A DNA stretch of 64,000 nt from the NCBI RefSeq assembly GCF_004827385.1, contig NZ_SRXN01000029.1:29378-93377 (forward strand). Reading direction: 5' to 3'. Each line of letters begins with the position of its first letter. Positions within the stretch are counted from its first letter, which is position 1. The DNA is from Ensifer sp. MPMI2T (GTDB taxonomy: Bacteria; Pseudomonadota; Alphaproteobacteria; Rhizobiales; Rhizobiaceae). The notes below the pieces were generated by a model that made no database searches, had not been told where the DNA came from, and worked only from the letters and a program-made list of their open reading frames with translations. Position numbers and translations under genes: made by a program. Below, one piece after another: positions 27,229-36,800 of this stretch.

Positions 27229-27826
27229 GGAAACCACTCGGCTTGCTGTCGATCTCACGCGCTCGCTGCTGGGCCGCCCGATCGGTCACGACGCGAATGT
27301 AGCGGTCAATCACCTCGCTTTCGGGCAGGATCTTGCGCATCCATTGCAGCGCGCTCGCCAGCAACAGATCGGCCGCGCTCATCGTCTCGCCGAGCAGAAA
27401 GGTCTGGCGACTCAAAACGCCGATCACATGAGCGCACATTTCACTGTAGAGCCTCGCCAGCGCCGGGTTGTTGACGGTCACGCCGGAAATATGGGCAAGC
27501 GCCGTCGGCTCGATGACCCCGGCATAATAGGCGAGCCAAGAAAGATAGGCGCCGCGCTCGGGATGACCCGGTGGCCGGCCGAGACTGCAGTTCGGGTAGA
27601 GGTCGGTCAGATATTGCACGACGGCGGCCGACTCCCAGATCACCGCGCCGTTATGCAGAAGGGCCGGCACCTGCTTGTGCGGATGCGGATTATTCTCATC
27701 CGGCCCGCCCGTGCCATCCCACCGGCGGATGTTGACATAGCGGATCTCGTATTCGGCGCCGATTTCCTCGAGCAGCCAGATGATGCGCGACGAGCGCGAC
27801 AGCGGCGCATGGATGAGCGTCAGCAT
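27221..27826 (-). CDS. Glutathione S-transferase family protein
   Basis: 201 residues. The thioredoxin-like domain begins MLTLIHAPLSRSSRIIWLLEEIGAEYE and carries the glutathione contacts QVPALLHNGAVIWESAAVVQYL; an all-helical domain follows. The start at 27826 is backed by GGGAGGG. Cytosolic; the electrophilic substrate is unknown. It sits between thyA and folA and overlaps folA, a conserved but unexplained arrangement. Confidence 0.9.
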   Translation of the reverse strand: MLTLIHAPLSRSSRIIWLLEEIGAEYEIRYVNIRRWDGTGGPDENNPHPHKQVPALLHNGAVIWESAAVVQYLTDLYPNCSLGRPPGHPERGAYLSWLAYYAGVIEPTALAHISGVTVNNPALARLYSEMCAHVIGVLSRQTFLLGETMSAADLLLASALQWMRKILPESEVIDRYIRVVTDRAAQQRAREIDSKPSGFHD

Positions 27827-28005
27827 CGAACCCTCCCTTTTACGCCGGCTCGCGGCGCTTTTTCCGGGAGCGCCGCCCCGCGTCCGGAGGACCACGGGAG
27901 GAAGTTCCCAGCTTTTCGTTTCAGAACATATAGGCCGCCTCAGGCAAGTCACGTGAAGCCAGGCATGCGCGCCGACAGGCCTGAGACGCGGCCATCCCGC
28001 CCAAT

Positions 28006-28800
28006 CTAGACGGCGACGGGCGCCTTGATATGTGAATCCGCTTCGTAGCCGACGAGCGTAAAGTCCTCGAACCTAAAGGAAAATATGTCCTTCACCGCCG
28101 GATTAATGCGCATTTCCGGCAGCCGTTTCGGCGTTCGCGTCAGTTGCAGCCGCGCCTGTTCGAAATGGTTGTGATAGATGTGGGCGTCGCCGAGCGTGTG
28201 GACGAAATCACCGGGCTTCAGTCCCGTCACCTGAGCAACCATTAACGTCAGCAGCGCATAGGAGGCGATATTGAATGGCACGCCGAGGAAGATGTCGGCC
28301 GAGCGCTGGTAAAGCTGGCAGGAGAGCTTGCCGTCCGCCACGTAGAATTGGAACAGGCAATGGCAGGGTGGCAGCGCCATCTCGTCGACGAGCGCCGGAT
28401 TCCAGGCCGAAACGATGTGACGGCGGGAATTCGGATTGGTCTTCAAGCCTTCGATGAGTCCTGCGATCTGGTCGATGTGGCCGCCTTCGGGTGTCGGCCA
28501 GGAGCGCCACTGGTAGCCGTAGACCGGCCCGAGTTCGCCCTTCTCGTCCGCCCACTCGTCCCAGATGCTGACGCCGTGTTCCTTGAGATAGGCGATATTC
28601 GTTTCGCCTTTGAGGAACCACAGGAGCTCGTGGATGATCGAGCGCAGGTGCAGCTTCTTGGTGGTCAGCACCGGGAAGCCCTGCGACAGGTCGAAGCGCA
28701 TCTGGTAGCCGAAGACCGAGCGCGTACCCGTGCCGGTCCGGTCGCCGCGGTCGGTTCCCGTTGCCATCACATGTTCGAGGAGATCGAGATATTGCCGCAT
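28006..28800 (-). CDS. thyA: Thymidylate synthase
   Basis: 264 residues, the same length as the E. coli enzyme, with [13 protein letters not shown] at the folate/phosphate site, the catalytic cysteine in [13 protein letters not shown], and DAHIYHNH at the dUMP site. It converts dUMP to dTMP using methylene-tetrahydrofolate; FolA recycles the dihydrofolate made. First gene of the thyA-GST-folA group. Confidence 0.98.
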   Translation of the reverse strand: MRQYLDLLEHVMATGTDRGDRTGTGTRSVFGYQMRFDLSQGFPVLTTKKLHLRSIIHELLWFLKGETNIAYLKEHGVSIWDEWADEKGELGPVYGYQWRSWPTPEGGHIDQIAGLIEGLKTNPNSRRHIVSAWNPALVDEMALPPCHCLFQFYVADGKLSCQLYQRSADIFLGVPFNIASYALLTLMVAQVTGLKPGDFVHTLGDAHIYHNHFEQARLQLTRTPKRLPEMRINPAVKDIFSFRFEDFTLVGYEADSHIKAPVAV

Positions 28801-28981
28801 GCTTCTTCGCCGACGATTCGTTCGCTTCGCTCAAAATAGGACGAAGCCACCGGCGAACCAATGGCTGGTACGAGTTTTCCCGCAAATTGATGCCGCGATA
28901 GCGGCCTATCGCGCTAGGCGACCGCTATCAAGGAACGCGGCTCATTTCCTCAGGCATCCCCGACCGCCTGTCCCCGCCCAC

Positions 28982-29200
28982 TCATTTCGCAGGACGACGG
29001 TTTGCTGCGTGGTTCTGGTATTGCTCGTTTCTCACGGCTCTTTCATCGAGGCCGCGCGCCTCGGAATGCTGCGCCTTGTCCCGATTGGAAAGAACGTCGT
29101 TCTCACCAAGAATACCACGTTTCAGTTTGGTCTGTGCGCCGCTGCCTGAACCCTTGCCTTTGTCCGGCTTTCCGACATGCTTGCGACTGGCGTGAGCCAT
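28982..29200 (-). CDS. Small hydrophilic protein, probable stress gene
   Basis: 72 residues, rich in Lys, Arg, Gly, Asn and Gln with no hydrophobic core (MAHASRKHVGKPDKGKGSGS...), so probably intrinsically disordered. A strong AAGGAG seven bases before the ATG supports translation. It is third in a string of three such small genes behind an RpoE2-like promoter. No known domain. Confidence 0.7.
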   Translation of the reverse strand: MAHASRKHVGKPDKGKGSGSGAQTKLKRGILGENDVLSNRDKAQHSEARGLDERAVRNEQYQNHAANRRPAK

Positions 29201-29247
29201 GGTTCGTCTCCTTTCAATGTCTCGGATGGGCGCGAAAAGTCTTCGCT

Positions 29248-29490
29248 TCAGCTCTTTGCACCCTGGTGGTGCCTGCTTTCCTGGTTCTTTCCGCGTGTCA
29301 TGCTGCGCTCGTCCTCATCGCGCGCGTCGGCATGCTCGGCGTCGAGGCTGTCACCCTTTCGATAGGCTTTTCTCAGGGCCTCCGAGCGGCGTAGCTTCTC
29401 CTCGGCGTCAAAATCCTTACTTTCGTTGGACGTCTTCTCGCGGCCCTGAAGCACGCGCAGTTGCTGTTCGTGCGTCTTCTTGCCGACCAT
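29248..29490 (-). CDS. Small charged protein, probable stress gene
   Basis: 80 residues, strongly charged (EKTSNESKDFDAEEKLRRSEALRKAYRKGDSLDAEHADARDEDE), likely helical or disordered. ATG 29490 is preceded by AGGAGG with ideal spacing; that ribosome site overlaps the stop of the gene upstream. Middle gene of the trio. Function unknown. Confidence 0.7.
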   Translation of the reverse strand: MVGKKTHEQQLRVLQGREKTSNESKDFDAEEKLRRSEALRKAYRKGDSLDAEHADARDEDERSMTRGKNQESRHHQGAKS

Positions 29491-29499
29491 CACTTCCTC

Positions 29500-29706
29500 C
29501 TATTTGTTCGTCCGGCCGCGCTGTCGCGGGTTCGCACCGCCCTGCACGGTCGTGTCGTTCGCGACGTCGCCTTCGATGGTGTTGCCGCGCTTCAGCATCT
29601 CATAGTCTGATGGTCCCCGGATGCCCCTGGTTCGGCCGATGCCGGGGTCCTGCTTTAGATCCTTGTCGCTGGGGCGGCGTGTCTTCGGATGCTTGGAAGA
29701 TGTCAT
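29500..29706 (-). CDS. Small hydrophilic protein, first gene of the stress-type trio
   Basis: 68 residues from ATG 29706 (MTSSKHPKTRRPSDKDLKQDPGIGRTRGI...), preceded by GGAAGGAAG. The segment GPSDYEMLKRGNTIEGDVANDTTVQGGANP resembles short conserved rhizobial proteins. The RpoE2-like promoter at 29779-29803 lies about 75 bases upstream. No catalytic motif. Confidence 0.7.
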   Translation of the reverse strand: MTSSKHPKTRRPSDKDLKQDPGIGRTRGIRGPSDYEMLKRGNTIEGDVANDTTVQGGANPRQRGRTNK

Positions 29707-29778
29707 CAGACTTCCTTCCATTTCTGTGGTCGAGCCCGCGCCTCCCCTAGCCGGGTGCGGCCGAGCATCTCATGGGCT

Positions 29779-29803
29779 AACCCGGCGGGCCCGCGATTGT
29801 TCC
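29779..29803 (-). promoter_or_regulatory. RpoE2/EcfG-type promoter for the small-gene trio
   Basis: Minus strand GGAAC-N16-GGTT, which equals the Sinorhizobium RpoE2 pattern GGAAC-N18-TT. It is positioned before ATG 29706. The same pattern precedes both exported paralogs near 55.7 and 56.4 kb. Confidence 0.65.
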
Positions 29804-29853
29804 GATTGTCGAGCGAATAGGGTACGTCGGCCGCGCTTTTCTCGGCCGGCGAC

Positions 29854-29878
29854 GAAACAAACGCGGCCGACTGGGGTT
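29854..29878 (+). promoter_or_regulatory. Weak RpoE2-like promoter for the DUF2267 gene
   Basis: GAAAC-N16-GGTT, one mismatch in the -35 element, about 50 bases before ATG 29931. Together with the divergent site at 29779 it would make a bidirectional stress promoter region. Confidence 0.35.
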
Positions 29879-29930
29879 AATCCTTTTGAGATTGATATCG
29901 AACGTTCGACCCTGCGAGAGAGGTATGACC

Positions 29931-30383
29931 ATGAGTGCGACAGGCCTCGATGTTTTCGACAAGACCCTGCAAACCACCAATATCTGGCTCGGCGAGATCA
30001 TGGCGCATCATGGCCCGGACCGGAAAGTGGCGTGGCACATATTGAATTCGGTGCTGAGGACGCTGCGCGACAGGCTGCCTCCCGAGGTGGCTGCCCACCT
30101 TGGCGCGGAACTCCCGCTGCTCGTGCGGGGTGCCTACTACGACCAATACCGTGCCAACCATCGGCCCGAAAAGGCGACGCGCTCGCTCGACGAATTTCTC
30201 GAGTGCGTCGCGGACGGGATGAAACCCGGCCGCCCGGTCAATCCTGCTGAAGCCACGAAGTCGGTATTCCAGGTTCTTGCGCGGCACATAGATCTCGGCC
30301 AGTCGGCAAAGGTGCGCGACACGTTGCCGAAGGAAATCCGTGCGCTCTGGCCGGACAGCGTCGGCACCAAGGAGCAGGCATAG
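29931..30383 (+). CDS. DUF2267 family protein
   Basis: 150 residues, all-helical, with DKTLQTTNIWLGEIMAHHGPDRKVAWHILNSVLRTLRDRLPPEVAAHLGAELPLLVRGAYYDQY, the DUF2267 signature. Family members are cytoplasmic and often found with stress genes; no activity is known. ATG 29931 is chosen over ATG 29925 because GAGAGG then has a proper spacing. Confidence 0.85.
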   Translation: MSATGLDVFDKTLQTTNIWLGEIMAHHGPDRKVAWHILNSVLRTLRDRLPPEVAAHLGAELPLLVRGAYYDQYRANHRPEKATRSLDEFLECVADGMKPGRPVNPAEATKSVFQVLARHIDLGQSAKVRDTLPKEIRALWPDSVGTKEQA

Positions 30384-30469
30384 CGCCGCACGATCCGCTG
30401 GCCTCAACTTGACCACTCCGGGTGAGTGAAATCAATGTGTTCGTGATCCTGCTCGCCAGGATCACGAAC

Positions 30470-30552
30470 AAGCGTCGCAAAGAACGCTGTAGCACTTTGA
30501 ATTGCTGCATGTACTTGTCCTTTAATCGGCTACGATTAAAGGCGACCTGCAG
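30470..30552 (+). repeat. RIME1-like element, decayed 5' half
   Basis: The segment aacgctgtagcactttgaattgctgcatg...ctttaatcggctacgattaaagg...ctgcag retains the second palindrome of the complete copies. The first palindrome is reduced to aagcgtcgcaaag. It lies between the convergent DUF2267 and DUF2853 genes. Confidence 0.75.
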
Positions 30553-30563
30553 GAGGGATCAGA

Positions 30564-30872
30564 TCAGAGCGTCTGGAGTTTGCCTAGGTTCTTGGCCACC
30601 AGATAGTAGAACGTCACGCGTGACTTGGAGCGGTCGTCCGCCATCGCCTTGGCTGTGGCCGCGATTGCCGCATCCGCGTCCGCACCGCCGACGCCGAGCT
30701 TCTTCTCGCACCACTTTTCCTTGACGCGCTCGAGTTCCTTCGGGTCCGAGGCCGAAACGAGGGCGGAATCCTTATTGCGAAGAGCGATGCCGAGATAGCG
30801 TACGATCTTGTTAACAACTGCTTCGTCGGCGCCGCTGTCGTATTTCTGCACGTCTGCGAGATAGTCAGTCAT
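30564..30872 (-). CDS. DUF2853 family protein
   Basis: 102 residues from MTDYLADVQKYDSGADEAVVNKIVRYLGIALRNKDSALVSASDPKELERVKEKW, the DUF2853 signature. Small helical cytoplasmic protein without known activity. The start at 30872 follows a GGAGGC motif; an ATG further upstream is less likely. Confidence 0.87.
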   Translation of the reverse strand: MTDYLADVQKYDSGADEAVVNKIVRYLGIALRNKDSALVSASDPKELERVKEKWCEKKLGVGGADADAAIAATAKAMADDRSKSRVTFYYLVAKNLGKLQTL

Positions 30873-31059
30873 GATGCCTCCAGTTTGCACTTGCTCTCAC
30901 GCTGCCGCCCTCTTCGCGAAACGCGTGCAGCCGCTGGAGTTTTTCACGCGCCTCGGGTAAGTCAAGGCGTTTCCTTGCGGGCCGCATCCTGGATAATATA
31001 TCCGTCACATTTCCCTTGATCGCCCCTTTTCTTGGGCACCGGAAGGACCTATATGACGG

Positions 31060-31390
31060 GTGCCGTCTTCGGGCGGCTATGGCAATAAACGGGCGATGCA
31101 ATAAACCCATTGGACCCGGGGGCGGTACCCGGCGCCTCCACCAAAAACCGGCCTGGAAATCCGGACCGGCTTTTGATGGGGGCGAAATAGGATCGACAAG
31201 GGCGTAAAGATCGACTTTTTGCTCGGCATTGTACCACCGTTATCGGGCTAAACTAATAGTTGCAAACGACAACTATGCTGAAGCACGTCTCGCTGCCTAA
31301 CGGCGGTGCGGCACTTCAAATCAAGCCCTTCCGGGTAGCACCGTAAGGCGGGGTCCGAAGGCACCTGGCAACAGAAGCCTTCACCTTCTC
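31060..31390 (+). ncRNA. ssrA: tmRNA, circularly permuted two-piece form
   Basis: The acceptor piece comes first and ends ...CGGTACCCGGCGCCTCCACCA with an encoded CCA at 31141-31143. After a short spacer hairpin, the coding piece starts GGGGGCGAAATAGGATCGAC at 31178; GGGGGCG pairs with CGCCTCC of the acceptor. The tag frame at 31262-31300 encodes ANDNYAEARLAA and stop, preceded by the AGTT resume context. This is the permuted alphaproteobacterial layout, in which the precursor is cut into two RNAs. The outer 5' and 3' ends are approximate. It frees stalled ribosomes and tags their peptides for proteolysis; sspB lies next to it. Confidence 0.93.
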
Positions 31391-31549
31391 CCCTGTCGCG
31401 AAATAGTCTATAGATGCTTGATAATTGACTCGTCATAAGCGGACGGGGCAAAGGAGTGTCCGTGGAGCGCTGCATGCCGGCTTTGGCGCGCAAGATCGCT
31501 GCGGCGCTTTAACATGCAGCAGTTGAGTTCGAAGGAAGACGGGGATCAT

Positions 31550-32062
31550 ATGGGCCAGGACCACATACGCTACGACATTCTGGCGCAGGACGCGCTTCGC
31601 GGCGTCATTCGCAAGGTGCTGGCCGAAGTCGCAGCCACGGGTCATTTGCCCGGCGACCACCACTTCTTCATCACGTTTCTGACCGGTGCCCCCGGCGTGC
31701 GCATCTCGCAGCACCTGAAGGCGAAGTATCCCGAGCAGATGACGATCGTTGTGCAGCATCAGTTCTGGGACCTGAAGGTCAGCGAGGCCGCCTTCGAAAT
31801 CGGCCTTTCCTTCTCCGACACCCCCGAGAAACTGGTGATCCCCTTCAACGCCGTCCGCGGCTTCTACGATCCATCGGTCAATTTCGAGCTCGAGTTCGAC
31901 GTTGCCGCCAGCGAGGACGAAGAGGATTCGGCGGAAGTCACCGCTTATCCGGTCGGCGAAGATGGCAACGAACCTGCCGAGAAGAGCCCGGAAAAATCAG
32001 GCGAACCGAAAAATGGCGGCGGCTCGGTCGTCTCGCTCGACTCATTCCGCAAGAAGAACTGA
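31550..32062 (+). CDS. sspB: SspB-type adaptor for ClpXP (alphaproteobacterial)
   Basis: 170 residues. The substrate-binding domain is HIRYDILAQDALRGVIRKVLAEVAATG ... HHFFITFLTGAPGVRISQHLKAKYPEQMTIVVQHQFWDL ... GLSFSDTPEKLVIPFNAVRGFYDPSV. A flexible acidic linker and a C-terminal VVSLDSFRKKN follow; in SspB the last residues dock on ClpX. It tethers tmRNA-tagged proteins to ClpXP. ATG 31550 lies after AAGGAAG. Its position just behind the tmRNA gene fits its function. Confidence 0.94.
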   Translation: MGQDHIRYDILAQDALRGVIRKVLAEVAATGHLPGDHHFFITFLTGAPGVRISQHLKAKYPEQMTIVVQHQFWDLKVSEAAFEIGLSFSDTPEKLVIPFNAVRGFYDPSVNFELEFDVAASEDEEDSAEVTAYPVGEDGNEPAEKSPEKSGEPKNGGGSVVSLDSFRKKN

Positions 32063-32079
32063 ACGGTACGGAGGCGGCG

Positions 32080-32307
32080 ATGGCCGGGGACATCGTCAAC
32101 CTGCGCCAGTTCCGCAAGAAGCAGGCGCGCACGGAAAAAGAAAGGCAGGCCGAGCAGAACCGCATCGCCTTCGGCCGCACCAAGGCGGAAAAGTCGCTTA
32201 CCCGCGCCCTGAACGAGAAAGCCTCGAAGACGCTTGATGAGGGCCGTCTGGAGACGCCGGCCACGACGCGTCCAACGGACGGCACCCCAGACGGGGAGAA
32301 GACCTGA
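32080..32307 (+). CDS. DUF4169 family protein
   Basis: 75 residues, MAGDIVNLRQFRKKQARTEKERQAEQNRIAFGRTKAEKSL, the signature of DUF4169: short, basic, probably a long helix. It begins 17 bases after sspB and is likely co-transcribed. Function unknown. Confidence 0.88.
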   Translation: MAGDIVNLRQFRKKQARTEKERQAEQNRIAFGRTKAEKSLTRALNEKASKTLDEGRLETPATTRPTDGTPDGEKT

Positions 32308-32407
32308 AAGTCCACAGCGCCCGCAACCCCGAAAAACGATTCTGCCGCAAAGACTTGAGCCCGGCTCCGGAATCGGAATGTCAACGCCCTGAATCGGTTT
32401 GTGAGCG

Positions 32408-32641
32408 ATGACGATCCTCAAGCATTCTGCCACGCTGCACGGGCATCGAACCAGCATTACCCTTGAAGAACCGTTCTGGCAGGAACTGAAATCGATCGCG
32501 CAAAGCCGCGGCATGCCGCTCGCCCGGCTGATCGCCGAAGTCGACGACGGTCGCGGCCCTGACGGCAATCTCTCCTCGGCGCTTCGCGTTTACGTTCTCG
32601 CCTGGGTAAAATCACGCGTCAACGTAACCGAAGCGCCCTAA
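32408..32641 (+). CDS. Ribbon-helix-helix domain protein
   Basis: 77 residues: strand KHSATLHGHRTSITLEEPFWQELKSIAQSRGMPLARLIAEVDD, fitting an RHH fold with a helix-turn-helix after the strand. Such proteins bind DNA as dimers or act as antitoxins, but no toxin gene is near. It follows sspB and DUF4169 in a conserved alphaproteobacterial order. Target unknown. Confidence 0.85.
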   Translation: MTILKHSATLHGHRTSITLEEPFWQELKSIAQSRGMPLARLIAEVDDGRGPDGNLSSALRVYVLAWVKSRVNVTEAP

Positions 32642-32695
32642 GGCCGCATCTGCGACGCGCCTTTCGGAATCAGCGGCCACCGTGGCTGTGGCAAA

Positions 32696-33568
32696 TCAGC
32701 GTCCTGCCAGCCGCGATGCCTGGCCGTCGCCCCCTGCGTCGACCGTATGTGCGTCGAACTCCGCAAACCCGCTGCGCAGTTGCTCGGCCATGGCGCGTAT
32801 GCCGCCCGGCATGCACGAGTGCTCCATCATGCGGATGCAATTCCGCCCCGCCCCCTTGGCGAGATAAAGCTGGTCGTCGGCGATCTTGAAAATCTCCTCG
32901 TAGACGGCCGGATAAGTAAAGAGGGCAGTCCCGATGCTGACGGTGACCGCGTAGGCACAGCCGCCTTTCCCGACCCGACCCTCGGCGACATCAAGGCGGA
33001 TGCGCTCCGCCAGCGCACTGATTGCAGCCGCATCGGTCGAACGCACGAAAACGCCGAACTCTTCACCACCAAGTCGACCCACCACGCCCGCTTCGCCCAC
33101 TGCACCGCGCAGGACCGCCGCAATTGCGACGAGCGCCGCATCTCCGGCGAGGTGCCCATGGCAATCGTTGATCTTCTTGAAATGATCGGCATCGAGGATC
33201 AACAGCGCCGATATGGGCGGAGGCGTAAGGTTCTGTTTCGCGAAAAAGTCGATGACATCGGCCGTGAAGGCGCCCCGGTTCAGGCAGCCCGTCATCCCGT
33301 CATAGCGGCTCGCCTGGACAAGGAGCCGGTTGGCCAGCGCCAGTTGCTGCATCTTCACGCCGATCACGGCGAAGAGCGGCACACCAAGAAGCAGGGGGAT
33401 GTAGAAGGCGAGGCTGAGCGTGGTCTCCATGACCTCCGCGCCGAAGCGAGCCGTGCAATAGTAGGTAATGAGCATCGCGAACGCCGTGCATCCGACGGTG
33501 CCACCGAGGGTACAGTTCACGATCCAGATGACTGCGCGGCGATCAAGCCGCGGCTCAAGCGATTTCAT
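32696..33568 (-). CDS. Membrane-anchored diguanylate cyclase (GGDEF)
   Basis: 290 residues: two N-terminal membrane helices (about 13-36 and 49-70), then a GGDEF domain with the catalytic GGEEF at 167-171 and substrate motif DADHFKKINDCHGHLAGD. The signature is intact, so c-di-GMP synthesis is expected. The RxxD inhibitory site normally lying just before GGEEF is absent (GEAGVVGRL instead), so product inhibition through it is unlikely. No sensory domain beyond the membrane part. Confidence 0.9.
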   Translation of the reverse strand: MKSLEPRLDRRAVIWIVNCTLGGTVGCTAFAMLITYYCTARFGAEVMETTLSLAFYIPLLLGVPLFAVIGVKMQQLALANRLLVQASRYDGMTGCLNRGAFTADVIDFFAKQNLTPPPISALLILDADHFKKINDCHGHLAGDAALVAIAAVLRGAVGEAGVVGRLGGEEFGVFVRSTDAAAISALAERIRLDVAEGRVGKGGCAYAVTVSIGTALFTYPAVYEEIFKIADDQLYLAKGAGRNCIRMMEHSCMPGGIRAMAEQLRSGFAEFDAHTVDAGGDGQASRLAGR

Positions 33569-33684
33569 TTCGCAACCCCAATTGTAGGCGCATTGTGCCT
33601 GAGGGGATGCTAATGCGGTTTCAAATGGACCACTAAAATTCTAGGGTTTTTGGCGGTTTCGGCGCCGAGTGGCGCGCGGGACGA

Positions 33685-33831
33685 AAAACCGCTTCGCACT
33701 TTTCCTCATCCCGATTTGCTTGTTTGTCGCGGGATGCGGGCGGAAAACCGCTTCGCACTTTTCCTCATCCCGATTTGCTTGTTTGTCGCGGGATGCGGGC
33801 GGAAAACCGCTTCGCACTTTTCCTCATCCCG
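33685..33831. repeat. 59-bp tandem repeat, 2.5 copies
   Basis: Units start at 33685, 33744 and 33803 (last one 29 bases). The two full units are identical or nearly so: aaaaccgcttcgcacttttc...catcccg...cgcgggatgcgggcgg. Each contains CATCCCG and CGGGATG that can pair. The array ends directly at the AsmA stop codon (minus strand), so it would form consecutive hairpins in that mRNA's 3' end. Confidence 0.9.
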
Positions 33832-36800
33832 CTATTGCACCGTGATGTCAGGCAGCATGTCGAAGTTCAGCGCCGGTCGGGCGTTTTCCCCGGCCGCGTT
33901 GCCGTCGGATGGCGGCTGCTGGTTACCACGCTGGACGTTTCGCGGGGGCGGTATTGGCGCTACGGGACTGTGCGGGGGGAGTTGCCGCAGGCGCAGCCGC
34001 AGTTCCTCGGCAGCCCGCCGTTCGGCCGCGCGCGCTTCCGCCTCGGCCTTCATCCGCGCCGCCTCTGCGGCCGCGGCTTGGCGGTGGCGCTCCTCGGCGA
34101 TCGCCCTCAGGCGCGCAACCTCGCGTTCAGCCGCGCGCGCCTTGTAAAGCGCTACTTCGCGACGAAGCCGCTGCTTCTCGAGCACATTCGACTGCAGCGT
34201 TTCCACACGCCGCCGTTCGCGTTCGAAGGCCCTGAGCGACAGGAAATTCGAAAGGTCGGTGACGTCCACCGAAACACCCGGTGCGTCCAGGAGCCCGCCA
34301 AAGCCGAGGCGCACGCGCGGCTCAGCGCCGGCAAGCGCCTCTTCCCCCGGCCGGAACGTCAGGTCGATCACGCCATTCATGCGTTGTTCGGCAAGGTCGA
34401 ACGCCGCTTCGCCGGTGAACGCGGCATTGCCATCGCCCGCCGTCACGTTCTGCGCCCTGACCGTGCCGCCGGCAACGCTGAAAGGCACCTTGATGGCACC
34501 GACGACCGATTGGCCGGTAAAGAGCACTTGCCCTGCCGCCTTGCGGATCGCGTCGGGCGAAATCTCGGTCTTCATCGCATCCGCGGCGGCCATCAGCGGC
34601 GACAGTGCTGCCGTGTTGATGCCGTTGAGCGTGACGCCGTTGAACGTCGCCGTTCCCGATCCACTCGCCGAATGTGCCATCGCCCGGGGGGTCGCGCCTG
34701 AGGCCTCCATCGCAACGGCCAGATCGAACCGGCCGGTCGCCACCGGACCGCTTTCGCGCGCCCATCCGGCGGCGGCAAGGTCGCCGCCTTTGAGATCGAA
34801 GCGCGAGCGCAGGAAGCCCGAGCCATTGGCGTTGCCGACTTGCAACCGCCCTTCGAGCTTGCCCCCGAGCCAATCTCCGGTGGCGTCGCTCAGCGCAAGC
34901 TCGTCGCCCTTCCATTCGAGCTTGCCGGCAAAGCCGGTAACCGGACCGTAGACACCCGGCCAGAAGCGCTTCGCCGTGACGTTCAACGCGACGTCGAGCC
35001 CAGTCCAGGCCGGTTGCGCGACCGGTGCCATCGACAATCCGCCGATCGACGCGTCCTGGAATTGCCCGAGGATTCCCTCGCCGAGCCAGCCGAGATCGAG
35101 CGTGTCGAGCGCAAGCTCGCCGACGGCCTTGCCGGCGGTCTTGCGATCGATCGCCAGTGCGCCGGAAAAGACATTCTGGTCGACCTTGCCTTCGATCGCA
35201 GAGAGGGCAATTTTTTCGTCATCGGTTGTGATGTCGGTCGACAGCGTCACCGGTAGTCCGCTGCCCATCTGCGGCAGACCTATTCCCTGGAGAAGAAGGA
35301 ATGGCTCCAGATCTTCCGTCTGCAGCGTCAGCTTTGCCTGCCCTTCGAGATAGTGGTCACGGGCAAGATCGACATCACCCTTGGCGGCCAGCGACGTTTT
35401 CTCGGTGGTGAAGGTCAGCGTGCCGCTCGCCTTGGAACCCTCCGTGCTCTGCAGCTTGACCGCCAGGATGCCGTTGGCATCCGCGTCGAAGGGCAGCGGA
35501 TCAAAGCCGGCTTGTCCGACGAGGACAACCGTCTGCGGATTTTCGAGCGTCGCCTCCAGCAGCATGCCCTTGCCGGTGAGCGCCTGGGCGACATCGGGCG
35601 CCTGGTAGCTTGCCGCGATCTTGCTGCCGTTGGCAGTGCCGATCACACCGAAGGTAACAGGCGCACTGCCCTCGTTGCTGCCGGCCGTCAGCGTCACGTC
35701 CAAGGCAGCATCGGAATAATAAGGGCCGGCCCTGATCAGCCGTTGCAGCGCCGGATGGGCGGCCGTGTGTCGGCCGACCATTTCGAGGAAGGGCGTCAGG
35801 TCGCTAGCGGCAAGCTTCATCTTCGCCGAAAGCACCGGCTGGTCGAAGCCGCCGCTCATCCGGCCAGAAAGGGCAAGCTGGGCGCCGGACAGCGAACCGA
35901 TCGCCACCCGCTCGGCCTGCAACTGCCCGTTCTTGAGCGTCAGCACCGCCTGCACATCACGCGCCTCCTCGCCGAAGGCGGAAAATGCATCGGCGGAGAG
36001 ATCGGCGGCGATCGCATGCTGCAGCAGCGTCCCAGTCGAAGCATCGCCAGCTACGAGGCCGGCCAATGCCTGCAACGCCTCGAGGTCGATGCGGTTGCCC
36101 TTGAGCTGCAGCGACAGGCTCGGCTGCTGCTCCGCGAAGGACTGGCGCTCGATCCGGCCCCGAAGCGTCGCGGGGCCAGCCGCCACCTCAAGGCTCTCGA
36201 ACTGCTGCAATGTGTCCGTCAGGTTGACGGTCGCGGCAAAACCGGCCGTCTTCAGCTTGCGGATCGCCGGGTCGACTGATCCCGCCAGCCAGTTCGCCAA
36301 CCCTGAGGGCTGGTTGGAGGCCACCAGGATGTCGCCGCGGAAGGTGCGCTGCTCCTTGAGGTTCAGCCGCCCGCTCGCCTCCATTTGCGTCCGGCCGGGC
36401 AGCAGCGCCACGGCGTTCTCGACGATCCAGCCGGCGCCGTCGGGCCTGACGTCGAGCCGCACGTCCCGAACCGTCGTATCGCCAATCACGATCGCCGGCA
36501 ACTTCAGGCTCGCCCGACCCGGCACCTGCGGGATAGGTATGTCGGCGGCGATCGCCAGCATCGCCTCGATCCGCTGGCGCAGCGAAATGGCGGGATCGCG
36601 CCCGGTCTTCCCGCGGCGGCCGGAATTGCCGATGCGGCTGACGTCGATCTGCTGGCCATCGGCAATCAGCAGGAATTTCTGGTCCTTACCGGTGTCGAGC
36701 ATGGCCTCTCCGGTGACCACATAGGGATCGTCCGGCGGGCCAGCCTCGAAGCGGTATTCCGGGACACGGATGCTCTCGTTGGTGAGCTGGAATTCGCCGT

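Noticed and set aside
28208..28885. 225-codon minus-strand frame overlapping thyA
   Set aside because: It is thyA DNA in a shifted frame; thyA itself matches the standard 264-residue enzyme.
31016..31207. 63-codon open frame across the tmRNA region
   Set aside because: The DNA is explained by the acceptor piece, spacer and start of the coding piece of ssrA.
33685..33831. CRISPR array
   Set aside because: Repeats are directly adjacent with a 59-bp period and no unique spacers; no cas genes are present.
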